From Enoplosus armatus (lineage: Eukaryota > Chordata > Actinopteri > Centrarchiformes > Enoplosidae): a DNA stretch of 64,000 nucleotides. The position numbers were made by a program, and so were the translations under genes. The stretch covers positions 24,143,492 to 24,207,491 of the forward strand of contig NC_092183.1 of NCBI RefSeq assembly GCF_043641665.1, given 5' to 3'. Below are positions 1-10,977 of the stretch, one piece after another (positions within the stretch are counted from its first letter, which is position 1; the number at the start of each line of letters is the position of its first letter). Under the pieces are notes generated by a model. The model was not told the DNA's origin and did no database searches. It was given only the letters and a program-made list of their open reading frames with translations.

Positions 1-798
1 CAACTCTGCGGTTCTCCTCATCTCTATAGAGCGTTTCCAATGAGCCCACTGTGCGGTATAAGAAGGTCACACTTCCTTCTTTGGAAAAGATGTCGGCAGC
101 AAACTTAAGCATTCCCCCGAAATCTATCTGGCAAAGCAAATTAGAATATATATAAATCTATTTTGACACTTTGCCGAATACTTTTATGCCGTCTCTCTTC
201 GCTCGCCGTCATCATCATTACTTCTCCTTCGATCCTCCTGGCAACCGGCCCTTAACATAAAGAACTCGGCTTTAATACCAGTCATGGAGCGCGTCCGCCC
301 TGCTGAAGTATCCTTGAGCAAAAACACTGGCTCAAGGGCTGTTGACCTTTTGGCCAACGCGTGGAGGAACACGGAGAACAGCTCATTTCCTTCAGGGATC
401 AATAAAGAATTACATTATTCAGTAACAATACTTTTTTTCCCTCCTGTCCACCACAACTTACCTAATTACTGAGGCGGCGCGTTTTATGTTGAAAACCCAT
501 CCCCTGCTTTACTCTCCTCCCTCCCCCAGTGATTTGGTGGTGTGAGGTTTTACGGATGGCTGTCCAAGCGGCGTTGATGGATGTTCAGTGTGTGTCTCAG
601 CACACTGCGACTGTGGCGGGTCATTCCAGCAGTGGCGTGGCCGTAAATCAGTGCCTACTGAGCCTCTTTATCGCCACCGAAAAAGTAGCGGACGCACCCG
701 AGCACTGTGTGTGTGTGTGTGTGTGCTGAGTGGATGGGTGGAGATGGTCTGCCATCTCTCCCTTCTTTCACGATGTGCCATAGATTGCAGAAATCATG

Positions 799-1238
799 GG
801 CTGTATTCAAAACCACAATTTTGGCTAAAATGTAGCATGTAGTATGCAAACAAAAGCAAAATATGCAGCGTGTCAAAAACACCCGAATGTCGTGCTGATT
901 CAGAAAAAAACTCCAGTACGCATCGGACCAGTCTACCTCGCACACTGTGTCCCACGATGCAAAGCGCTGGCGGTGGACGTTACGTAAACTTTCCCTTATT
1001 TCACCTCAGCGGTCACCAAAATTTGTTTCTGAACACATTTGAGGTGAGAAATAAGCAACCCAGTTACCCAATCTTCACTCATGTTGGATCTACAAGGGCT
1101 CATTTAAAAGTGTTGTTCCGACTTTCAACTAAGCCTGGCCGGGCATACTGCTAAATAAATTGATAGTTTCATACTGCATACTGCTATGAAAATGCTGCAT
1201 TTGTTAGTAGTATGTAGTAGGTGGTTTCGAATATAGCC
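799..1238. mobile_element. MITE family A, copy 1 (non-autonomous DNA transposon)
   Basis: The element starts GGCTGTATTCAAAACCAC. The reverse complement of its right end is GGCTATATTCGAAACCAC, which gives terminal inverted repeats of about 18 bp with two mismatches. Inside are subterminal repeats of the type GTAGCATGTAGTATGCA and the stretch CTGGCCGGGCATACTGC. The same modules recur at 24480-24740 and 44089-44343, so this is a dispersed family. It has no coding capacity. I could not fix the target-site duplication, so the superfamily is undetermined. Confidence 0.75.
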
Positions 1239-1476
1239 ATGCACGTGCCATCTGGGAAGTCCTTTACTTCTTTCCCAGTTCCACATTGTTCAATCTAAGC
1301 AGGTTTTAAGTATATATTGTAGCGTCCCAGGAGGAAGGTGTGCAGGGAACCACATCCTAGCATGCACCAGAGCAACAAACTTATAGGATGTAAGTCTCAT
1401 TTTAGTTGTGTTCCAGCATTGTTAATAATAGTGTTATTCTTAACTTACTGTTGCATATAATTACAATTAATTGTGA

Positions 1477-2850
1477 ATGGCGGTGAGGCAGCCACAGGAA
1501 GACTTCGTCCAAATTCAAAACGTGCACTCCGGATCTGCTCTTAATTGTAAACCTTTGCCTGGTGTGCCCTCCTTTTTAAAACGTACCCTGCAGGCCTTCA
1601 CTTTACCTGTTGTTGAGGAGGCACTTCAAGCTATCGATTGCAGGAAAGCAACTGGGGAGGATAAACTAGACCCTTGCTTTTTAAAGCTCTGTGCCCCATC
1701 TATTGCTGAAGAAATCAAATAATTCTTTAATCTCTCCATTTCTACCCGAGTTCTCCCTCAGGTCTGCAAATCTGCACATGTAGACATCCCACTGTCCTGT
1801 CTTGCTAAGGGCCTGGAGTCATTAGTTCATAATCAGCTCACACCAGTCTGGTTTCAGGCCTAACCATAGCACTGTCACTGCCACTACGTTGGTTGTAAAT
1901 GATATTGTCAAAGGGAAAATATTGTGCTGCCCTCTTTGTCGATTTAACCAAAGCATTTGGCACAGTTGATCATGCTCTGCTCCTACAGAGGCTGTGTGAT
2001 ACTGGTTTTGATTACAAGTCCTGCAAGTGGTTTCAGGACTATCTCTCTCACAGACAGCAATGTGTGATTTTGGGGAAATGACGGTTCTTTATTCACTGTC
2101 AAAGGGGGTCCCACAAGGTTCAATACTGGGTCCTGTCTTGTTCACAATTCATATGAACAATATTACATCATCTATAACATAAATTGCAATGCCCATCTTT
2201 ATGCCGACGATACAGTTCTGTATTGCTTTGTTAATACTGCACACTCAGTCACTGAAGTTAGTCTTGAACGCCAACAAGGGTAAATATATGCTATTCTCTA
2301 GAGCCAGAGATACTGTGGACAGTAGTTTGCATATTACTACACTGAATGGACACAGTATTGACAGGGTCTCAGAGTACAAGTATCTTGGTATCTGGCTGGA
2401 TAAAAAAAATGTACATTTACACTTGTTTACAATTGACACTTGTCAGCAAGCTACGACAAAAAACTGTATATTTGTACAGAAACAGAGCTCATTTTCCTTT
2501 GTTCAGTAGGACGTGGACAACTGAGGCCGTCTTCTTGTCTGTCCTGAATTTCGGTGATGTCATCTATAGACATCCACTCTACAAACTCCTAGGTTCAGTT
2601 CATCACTGAAGCTCTACGATCCGCTCTTATTACCGGTGACAGTTATTCTACTCATCACTGCATTTTGTATGTAAAGGTTGGGTGGGCATCTCTAAACAGT
2701 AAGATGTGACATCCAGTCGTTTCTGTTTATTTACTTAACGGCAACTTGCCATCGTATATCACTTCCTTACTAAATTGGACTTACGACACATTGCATACAT
2801 TACACAAGTTTGCATTAGCTTTATGAACAATGTGATAGGAATGATCAATT
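1477..2850 (+). mobile_element. degenerate LINE reverse-transcriptase relic
   Basis: Several broken plus-strand frames read as successive parts of a non-LTR retrotransposon ORF2. Around 1620-1720 there is an RT-upstream segment (AIDCRKATGEDKLDPCFLK). Around 1915-2080 is the RT core with FVDLTKAFGTVDHALLLQRL, then WFQDYLSHRQQCVI. Around 2105-2215 the GVPQGSILGPVLF-like and YADDTVLY-like motifs are recoverable across frames. Around 2270-2620 come the thumb and C-terminal parts, including EYKYLGIWLDKK. Frameshifts and stops break it into at least four pieces. The style fits the L2/CR1/Rex1-like LINEs common in fish. It is a dead copy. Confidence 0.85.
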
Positions 2851-2944
2851 AAGGGTCTGACGAATTAATTGCCAGACGCAAGGTGTTTTGAATTAAACAC
2901 ACCGTTGTTCTGTAAATTCTGTCTCGAATTAGAAAGAAGCAACC

Positions 2945-3214
2945 ATGGCGGTTTTTGCGTTATTGGAGGACACTGAAAACCGTTGGCTTTTAGAAGGGAG
3001 AGGGTTTTCAGCAACAGGAATGACTTTTTTTGCGCATGATGATCCATGGCTTATAAATCTGTTAGATCTGTGCGTGGATTTAGCCGCTCATCTGGAAAGG
3101 AAGACACGCTGCAATCATGCAATACCCCTATCTGTGCAGGTTCGATCCGTTTCGGGACATAAAGGGGAAATCACCGATTGTAAGGCATGTGTCGTCAATT
3201 TTAAGTTAATTTGA
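2945..3214 (+). mobile_element. PIF/Harbinger (HARBI1-like) transposase N-terminal relic
   Basis: The frame opens MAVFALLEDTENRWLLEGRG and continues with FFAHDDPWL, then LDLCVDLAAHLERKTRCNHA and IPLSVQVRSVSG. This is the usual beginning of fish Harbinger nuclease ORFs, with the conserved NRW, DDxWL and R-R/K-NHAIP-VQV blocks in order. Segments between blocks are shorter than in intact copies. After VQV the expected FLATGTFQ region is missing and the frame ends without the DDE catalytic core. It is a truncated, internally deleted fossil. It abuts the LINE relic on the left, so the two may be nested. Confidence 0.75.
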
Positions 3215-4058
3215 GACTTACAGATCATAGGTGCGTAAGTTGCAAATGGGCTTCTTGGAACCTGCATAAGCAAGGTTTCTTTATGCTCAGTATCTTTTAA
3301 GAACCAAAGGTAAGCACACCGTAGGAAATGACTTTAAGTGTAAATCTAAGAATATTTTTATAAATGAGGCCCCTGCAGTCCCCACGCCAGAGGCCTCTCT
3401 CTCCATTCTGAGCTTTACAGCGCTTCATTCCTTGGCCAGGTTCACCCCAATCAACAATCAAGGTGGGGCACATCTGGGCGGAGCTAGAAAGGACAGAAGA
3501 GGAAAACGGCCAAACAGCACAGGGAGCACATACTTCGGTAACATAGGACACACCATATACTATTGGTACAGAATATGGTTTTTGGGAAGACATGCTGATT
3601 GGCTTTATTTAGGCTGGAACTGGGAGGAGTATGTGGCGCCAATCAGCTTAGCATAACACTTAAAGCTTCACTTATCAACATTTCTGCGTAGACAATGATG
3701 GTGGAAGTGTTCTCTGGGCTTGCCTAAGCACAAATCTGAAGACATCTTCTAAATCGAAAAGTGAATTTTTTTCTTGTCATACTATATTTAGCCTCGGGGC
3801 ACGTGGGACCACTGTTTATTTTCCTAAAATGGTACAAAATGCCCTAAAATAACCACTAAAAATGTAGGGATTATTTCCAGTACACACATGTGAGGGAGAT
3901 CTGTATATTCCATATAAATAAAAGTTGCACAAAACTATTATTAGTCATACAGCAGGTGAAAACATTCTCCATGAGTATCAATGCAGTTTCAGGAAGTGTG
4001 TCTGTTTGCTTCTATTAAACCTCAGATCTTGACTGCTGACTCTCAAATACATATAGGA

Positions 4059-4059
<1 letters not shown>

Positions 4060-4125
<66 letters not shown>
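4060..4125. repeat. compound (CT)n(CA)n microsatellite
   Basis: About 34 bp of CT dinucleotides run directly into about 34 bp of CA dinucleotides. On either strand this is a pure purine/pyrimidine tract beside an alternating tract. Confidence 0.98.
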
Positions 4126-4845
4126 CCTTGCACTTCTAAACTTGTGAGGACCTTCATTGACCTATAAGCCTAATTTTAAACCTGAACCTTAAAACCGAGT
4201 CTGAATCCCCAAACATCCTCTGAAGGTCTGTCCGAAAGAGACATTTAATAAACACTTTTTGCATTTTTCCAAAAATCCTGATTTTGACCATTGATAAAAG
4301 TGTGACTCCTCGTGTGATCTAAAACTTTCAAAGTTGTACTGTTAAGATACTTGCCCAAAGTATGTCTGTACCAAATTTCAAGACTTTGGGCCAATCAGAA
4401 CAAATGTTTTTCCTTGTCACACTAAATATAGCCTTTGGGGCACAAATGAGTTAAATAAGATCTGAAATCTAAATCTTGGCTACTCTTTGAAGATTATGAA
4501 TGGCTATGTATACTGCCATTTTCAAACACTGCTTTAACAAGTTCTTGTTAGGGAGTCGGGAATGAGGAATAGCAAAGAATGTACTCAAAATATAGAATAC
4601 AATCGAAACATTAAAAATCCATTGTCCATCCATGTCCTCTACGTCCTTCTGTTTTGCATTTCAAAAACCCGTATGGTACTTTTTTACGCCAGAAATTAGA
4701 CTAATTCTGCCTCTAGAACAGCTTTTGTTTCCAAAAAAAAAGAGAAATGTTTATCAAACTAAAACAGAAGCCCGTGGTCACGGTGCGATAATGTGACAGC
4801 GACTGACAGCGCAGTAGAAAACGGGGACAAACAGGGGATGGACAC

Positions 4846-5133
4846 CTAAACGCAGCTGTCCAGCACTCTTTTAACAGCAGCATCATTTGTGTCCTCGTCT
4901 GGTGCCGTTCCATTAACCCCACTCCAGTCACAAAAACCTGCCCCTGCACTGTCCCCTAACCCAGACGTGATGAATTGGCTCGCTTGCATTGTTGGCTGAG
5001 CCCAGGGCTGAGGTTTGTGCTGGTATAATTCACCCTGCCAGCCCTTGTTCAATAACACTAGCTGTATATCAACGTGCTCTCCCAAAACAACGGGTTTCAC
5101 TTCAGTCTGTCTGAGCAGGCCAGCCTTATGAAC
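4846..5133 (-). other. unassigned open stretch on minus strand, possible exon
   Basis: A minus-strand frame stays open for about 96 codons and ends in TAG at 4846-4848. It is not made of simple repeat: its residues include LLRQTEVKPVVLGEHVDIQL and, near the end, DEDTNDAAVKRVLDSCV. A pyrimidine-rich CTCCCTCAG sits at its upstream side and could be a splice acceptor. I recognise no family, and it does not resemble any part of whirlin. Open stretches of this length occur by chance several times in 64 kb, so it may be nothing. Confidence 0.2.
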
Positions 5134-5383
5134 CCACGCTGAGGGAGAGTCTCACAAACTGAACTGAAAGGATTTGTGAAAATGTGACGCCTGCTTTACA
5201 AAAATAATCAATTAGACAGGATTTAAACTGAATGTCCCTTTTTTTTTTTTTTTTTTTTTAAAAAGGAGAGTTGGCAAATTACGGCTTTGGTTGACAGAAT
5301 CGCAGACTGAGGATTAAGGGAATGGTTTTCTGGCCAAATATTACATTCTGCTTTAGCTGCAGAGAGGGGTTGCCACTCGCAAA

Positions 5384-5422
5384 TGGTGGTGGTGGTGGTG
5401 GTGGTGGGGGGGGGGGGGGGGG
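5384..5422. repeat. (GGT)n followed by a 17-base G run
   Basis: About seven GGT triplets pass into an uninterrupted G homopolymer. The plus strand could form a G-quadruplex. A poly-T tract of about 21 bases lies nearby at 5239-5259. Confidence 0.97.
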
Positions 5423-5524
5423 CAGAGCTAGATGTCTCACTGCAAAGTATCCACTTCATTCTACATCTGAAACAAAGCAGGTGGGATTACTTTCCAGCTC
5501 CCTAAACCAGGGGCCTTGAGTGTT

Positions 5525-5965
5525 CACGCTGGGGATGTGCCGATCTGATACTCCGATACTGGCCGAAATTACTGCATCAGATATCAGAGAGACAAAAACT
5601 ATAATAACAAACTATAATCTGATACGATCCATCAGCCTAAACGATCACATGAACAGGAACACAGGTGAGAAGCATGTGCCATTTCAAAAAAAAATGCAAT
5701 TCGAGTGTTTTCATGGAGGCTGGCAGCGGCGTTGGAAACTTGAACCCTTAAATACGATTTTTTTTTCCCCCAACGCAGCTGACTTGATATCAGGTGAAAC
5801 AGCCTTGAGTTTCAGCTGTGAGCGCCTTAAGATGCCATGCGTACCGCGCTGTCCACAACTGAGTCATGCTGTGGGCTCTGCATTGCTTCCTTTAGGGGGA
5901 GTAGAGGAAAAAGACAGTATCGGATTGGTATTGGCCGACACTCAAGGTTGCAGGCTCACAGTCCC
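5525..5965. mobile_element. probable hAT-type MITE
   Basis: The left part reads GATGTGCCGATCTGATAC and continues with CCGATACTGGCCGA. The right part carries the related TATCGGATTGGTATTGGCCG. These self-related GATAC/TATCGG ends are typical of a very common fish MITE. An open frame crosses the interior but resembles no protein. Exact ends are not resolved. Confidence 0.5.
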
Positions 5966-6039
5966 TAACAGTAGTTACTGGTCAGCTGCCAGGAGAGAAT
6001 AAAGTAAAAGTAAAAATAAAGTTTTAATTGAGTCCTGTT

Positions 6040-6270
6040 TTCTCAAATTCAAACATACTGCAGAGGCTACATTGGCTACAAGAGATTCACTGACGTCCCT
6101 CTCGTCTTGATTACTGCAAAGCCTTATTTACTCCCCTTAACCATCAGGCCGTGGCTCAGCTCCAGGCTGTCAGAATGCTGCAGCAAGGCTTTTTTTTTTA
6201 CAAGGACTCAAGAGAGAGTACCACGCTCACGCCTGCTAGTATTTATGACATACATGTTTTCCATTATTTC
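6040..6270 (+). mobile_element. LINE 3' ORF fragment (L2-like)
   Basis: The plus strand translates to SRLDYCKALFTPLNHQAVAQ followed by LQAVRMLQQG. This matches the conserved SRLDYCNALFTGL...LQ.VQNAAARLL block found C-terminal to the reverse transcriptase in L2-type LINEs. A poly-T insertion at 6190-6199 and frameshifts follow. Only the 3' part of the ORF is present. Confidence 0.65.
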
Positions 6271-6699
6271 ATAACCTCTGAGTGCTTGTCAAGAACCCGG
6301 TCTTAGCTCCATTTGACACTCCAACACGGTAAAGAGTGCGGAATTAAGCGCACGATCAGTTATCTTTGAGTCTTTTAGAAATCATATTGCTCCAAGTTAA
6401 GAAAAGAATCTCGCAGTGGTGTCTGACCTCAAATGTTAGCTGAAGAGCTGCTGGCGCGGGCCTCTTACTGCAATCCCTGCACTCAGTCCCTCAGCCTCTC
6501 CCATCCACGGGGAGAAACATTGCCATCCCAGCAATATGGTTCCAGTGCACTAAGTAGACTGCTGGCACGCTCAGTGCCTCCAGCCTAAAGACACTGCAGC
6601 TCTGCAAACGCCATTTAAACAGAGAGTGAAAGGGACAACAGAGGCGACACGTTTCTGTGCACACATTTCATGCAAGGCGCTTGCAACATTTGTTTTTTT

Positions 6700-6935
6700 A
6701 AAGCCACAGTAGGCAGCATCATTTCTTTATAGTATTGGGTCGAAGTAACTCATTCTGACCGGTGAAAGGGTTGGATGGGAGGAACGGAACCCCTCGTTTG
6801 TACAGAGCCGCTGTGATTGGCTTACGTTCTAGCTAGTTACCTGCTAGCTAACCCTGATTGGTTGTTTGATTCAGACCTGGTCGAATGAATGAAATTCGAA
6901 TGAAGTAATATTGCCTACTCAAGCTGGAGTGTGGG
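6700..6935. mobile_element. short MITE with AGTAGGCA termini
   Basis: The left side contains CAGTAGGCAGCATCATTTC. The right side contains GAAGTAATATTGCCTACTC, whose reverse complement GAGTAGGCAATATTACTTC pairs with it. About 230 bp separate the outer ends, with no coding potential. Confidence 0.5.
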
Positions 6936-9147
6936 ACTTTAAATACACAGTGTATAGATGTGTAAGTGCAAATATTACACCGGAAAAATTAGGATTAGGA
7001 GGATTTCTTCACAAATTTGTGTTTTTGTGTTTTTATTTTGAGTTTTTTTAATGGCGCTAGGAGGGGTGTTGGTCATGCAGTTCATCAATGATCGCGGCCC
7101 TTTACAGACTCCTCAATCTGGATTCGCAGAATTTCCAATGTCAGTGTTGTCTGTGTGGCGACACGTTTGGCGTGCTTTTATTTCCCTCTTTTTCTTTGCT
7201 TCATCATTGTATTGTTATTTGCTGTTACAACAGGGGAACTAAACTTCAAATGTCTAATCGGGATGTCCAACATTTGCAACACTAAGTATATGAAAGCATA
7301 AGAGGTCCTCTTTAAGAGTACAATTAGGATTCATGTACTGTATGTATGTGCCTTTGTCCCAGCTCCATGAAGAAAGACAATATTCTATACATTCAACTCT
7401 TTGAATTATGTTTTTAAAAGGATTTCTGAGAAACCCAATTGACTTCCTACCCGGCCTACATTTCGGTAAAGCAACGCTACCTCCTACATGTACATCCAGG
7501 ATATTTGGGTGCTGCTCAGCAAACTATTTTAGTACACTTTTCTGCTGGAAACCGGGTCTGGGTCGAAGCCTCTATGTTTGACGGATGATCCTCGCCCCCA
7601 CCCCCCCCCACCCCTCCGCAGCTCTCTCAGATATGTCACCATTACCGCGGCACGACAGCTCTTTTTTTTGTTTGACGTGGACATGAAAAGTTCTCCATTT
7701 TGAGTGATGGCTCAGTGGGTTCTGTTTGGAGCTGCTGTTGTTTTACTGGGGTTTCCACAAAGTAATGATTGGAATGTTTCTCCCCAATATATAACTATGA
7801 CGTACCTGCTGCTTTCGAACCACTTGTGCCATTCTACAATGCCGCGGCAAACGCAACAATTAACAGGAGGACATAATGGCGCTAATTACATGCTGACCCA
7901 TTATCAATCATTACTACCGTCCATTATCACCATCCAAGTGTTTACTTCAGCTCGTTCCTAAGTCTAAAAAAAAAAGCCAAGACGGGGGGGGCTCCAACCA
8001 TCAATTCAATTCAACACCTCTGGCAGCATTGAAGGATGTAGCCGGCATTAAAATGTCTCCTCTGCCCAAATCACAGCCCTGATAACATTTTTAAAGTATC
8101 AGGCTGCTCTACAGACTCCGATGAGAAGAAAAAAAAGAGCGGCCCGGATAAACTAGAGGGAGCGATGGTACTCTGCAACTAGAGCTTCACTAACAAATGA
8201 CATGAAAATGCAGCATGACAAAGGAAGTCTCCGCAGGCGGGTCCATTGACTTTATTCAGCGTTGCACAACAACAGTGAATTAGAGGATGAGGTGGAAGTA
8301 GCTGTTTTCTATTCTGGGCCCTGTGTTTCACGCAGGCTGGGAGCCATCCAGAGCTGGAGAGAGAGGCAAAGATCAGCGGCGTAAACCGGCAGAGACGAGT
8401 GACACTCGGCATGATTTGGGCTATATATATGCATCCCTGGCGGTGCTCGAGCTGGGACGGAGTGGGTGGAAGAGGAGCTCTCGGTGGGTCGTTTTGCGCG
8501 GGGGCAGGACGGGTGGGTGGCTGAAGAGAGGGAGGGAAGTGGCGGATGTTTTTTTTATTATTTATTTATTTATTTATTTTTTACGCCAGAGGAGAGGTGA
8601 TGCGCTGGGGACAAGAGGCCGGCGCGGACGTCAGTGCCGGTCACTCGGTCCACGGGGGCCTCTCTGAGGGCCCTTCAGTGGGGACTGAATCGGCACTTCA
8701 GCCTCTATGCGCCGCTTGTGCAGAAGTCACTGCACCAAGTTTGTTCTCTGCCGATGTGTATGTATGCTCTCGCTGAGTTTTGTGTTTTGTGCTGGTGTGT
8801 TTGTATGCATCTCCTTGAGCTTTGTGTATCTGAATAAAGGTCCACGGCCATGTTTAAGGAAATGTAGAAATGAATGAACGTCAAGGGTGAACAGTGTTAT
8901 GCAGTAATGCAGTAGTGTGGGGGGCAGGCCTTTTTCACAGCAGACATTTTGACTTGTCATACTTGCCGTAGGAAAAGCACAGGTGCTACTAATAACAATA
9001 ACAATGGCTGATAATGATGATGATGATGATGTACAAAGTGAATTGACCTTGACTTCCCTTTTTTTTATTTCATTACCCATCATTTGCTATTTCTTCCAGC
9101 ACACAGGCTTTAATACAATTTGGCTTTGGTTTTGGGGGTGTTGTTGT

Positions 9148-9148
<1 letters not shown>

Positions 9149-9182
<34 letters not shown>

Positions 9183-9220
9183 TTAAGACAGTACAGTAAT
9201 AGCTGCTAGTTTCCACCACT

Positions 9221-9260
<40 letters not shown>

Positions 9261-9650
9261 GAAAGTACTTGTGACTCATGCAGTGATGTGTCCCATGGTG
9301 CATTAACTTCACATAATAAGTGGTGGTGTGTGTGTGTGTGTGTGTGTGGAGAAGCAGACCATGTATTGTACAGCAGCAACACAGTGGTGGTGTGCAGAGT
9401 AACACAAGCTCTGACAGCTGTACACTGTGTCTGACTGTAAACATATTGACTTCCACATATAGAGGTCAAAAAGGTTATGTAGTTGGGTGTGTGTGTGCAT
9501 GTGTGTGTGTCTGAGTGGAAGGAAGTAAACTGACTTAAATGAACTGTCACCTCAAATCTCCCGTGCCAGCTGCTCTCCTCCACCTGTTCATTTATTACAT
9601 TTGCTGCACCTGATTCCACTCACTCTCTCTCTCCAACAAACACACACATT

Positions 9651-9685
<35 letters not shown>
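9149..9685. repeat. microsatellite cluster: (AT)n, (CT)n, (GT)n, (CA)n
   Basis: Within about 540 bp there are (AT)n at 9150-9179, (CT)n at 9221-9258, (GT)n at 9326-9348, an interrupted (GT)n at 9487-9511 and (CA)n at 9653-9685. Long apparent open frames on both strands here are translations of these repeats. Confidence 0.97.
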
Positions 9686-9690
<5 letters not shown>

Positions 9691-10201
9691 GGCGTGAATA
9701 TGCAAAACACGGATGCATGCAAATGTACACATCATTTTGTAATACGTTTCACTTTCATTTCAATGCATGGATCGTCATTAAATCATTTCTGAGTTGAGCA
9801 CTTGAGCCTCTTTTCAGTGTGATAGTTCCGGGAACTTGGTACCACGGGAACCAAACTCGAGAACAAAAAGTCCGTTTTTGCGTTGGCGAGCCGTGAAGAT
9901 TATGCACATTGGTCCAATAACTGATTCAACGAAAGGCAACTGAGGGTTGAGTTTTTTTAGATTCAATTCAGTAAACTCCTCCCCTTCTGAAAGTCCTAAA
10001 ATCCCCCAAGAGCAGGGACTATAGAGGGGGCCCAGGGACTGTAATCTGGGAAACAAAACACAGGTCAAGGTTCTGAAGTTCCCGAAATGGTGTGAGTGCC
10101 CCCTCGTGCTCAGAAACATGGACAGGATCCAGGTTTGGTGAACGGACGCAAAAAATCCTATAAGTAATCACTGGACATACACAAACAAGGATACTCACTT
10201 A

Positions 10202-10699
10202 TACACACACACACACACACACACAATATTGTGGCAGCTGTTCTGCTCTGTGATCTACTGTAGCTACAGCACATGTCAGGCTGCTCCTCCACATCAGGGA
10301 GCTGATTCCCATCGGCCTCTCCCACACACTGATGCCTGTTATCTAGAATGTGCGCTTTGGAAAAAAAAAAAAAAGAAAAGAAAGGAGAGCTGCGTTCAAG
10401 GACACTCGACAACAGCCGCATTCGATAGGTGAAGCAGCCAAGGGAGCCGACGCGGTTTGTTGTAACAACAACAAGCGGTCGCGTCACGACGGCCTTATCA
10501 AACTGACGGCAAAGGATAACCTCACCTACTACCAAAATACTTCCTCCTCCTCCTCCTCCTCCTCCCTCCATCCATCCATCCATCCACCCAGCCACGGAGC
10601 AAAATCTGAGAGAGGGGTGCTTTTTTTGGAGCTTGTTGAGGGCCTGATGTGCAAGTGGAGTCATTTGGCCGTGATTATGTAATGTTATTTCTCCGCACG

Positions 10700-10734
<35 letters not shown>

Positions 10735-10935
10735 GTAGAATGAAGCATTCATTGTTTAAAAATAAAATCAAAACGGTGGCCAAAGTCACAGACAGCACAG
10801 CGATGTGCAATGATGATTCCACAGGCTGAAAATATAAAAAGGAAAACTACTACATTATAGCCTGGCTAGGATTTGACGGCTTAAAATTAAGTGTAAATCT
10901 AAATGCAGCCATATATATGTATATATATATAATGG

Positions 10936-10977
<42 letters not shown>
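10202..10977. repeat. microsatellite cluster: (CA)n, (TCC)n(ATCC)n, (CA)n, (AT)n
   Basis: Tracts are (AC)n at 10203-10225, (TCC)n then (ATCC)n at about 10543-10589, (CA)n at 10697-10733 and a long (AT)n at about 10911-10977. The 196-codon minus-strand frame at 10158-10748 is largely repeat-derived. Confidence 0.97.

Noticed and set aside
1477..3214. Possible functional gene from the AFGTVDH and NRW motifs
   Set aside because: The motifs belong to a LINE RT and a Harbinger transposase, and both frames are broken many times.
5520..6002. 160-codon plus-strand open frame
   Set aside because: It overlaps a hAT-type MITE and shows no protein family features.
9073..9619. Overlapping 120-127-codon minus-strand frames
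   Set aside because: Translations of (GT)n, (CT)n and (AT)n microsatellites.
10158..10748. 196-codon minus-strand open frame
   Set aside because: It is built from (CA)n, (TCC)n/(ATCC)n and poly-A tracts (Val-Cys and Gly runs) with no domain or splice logic.
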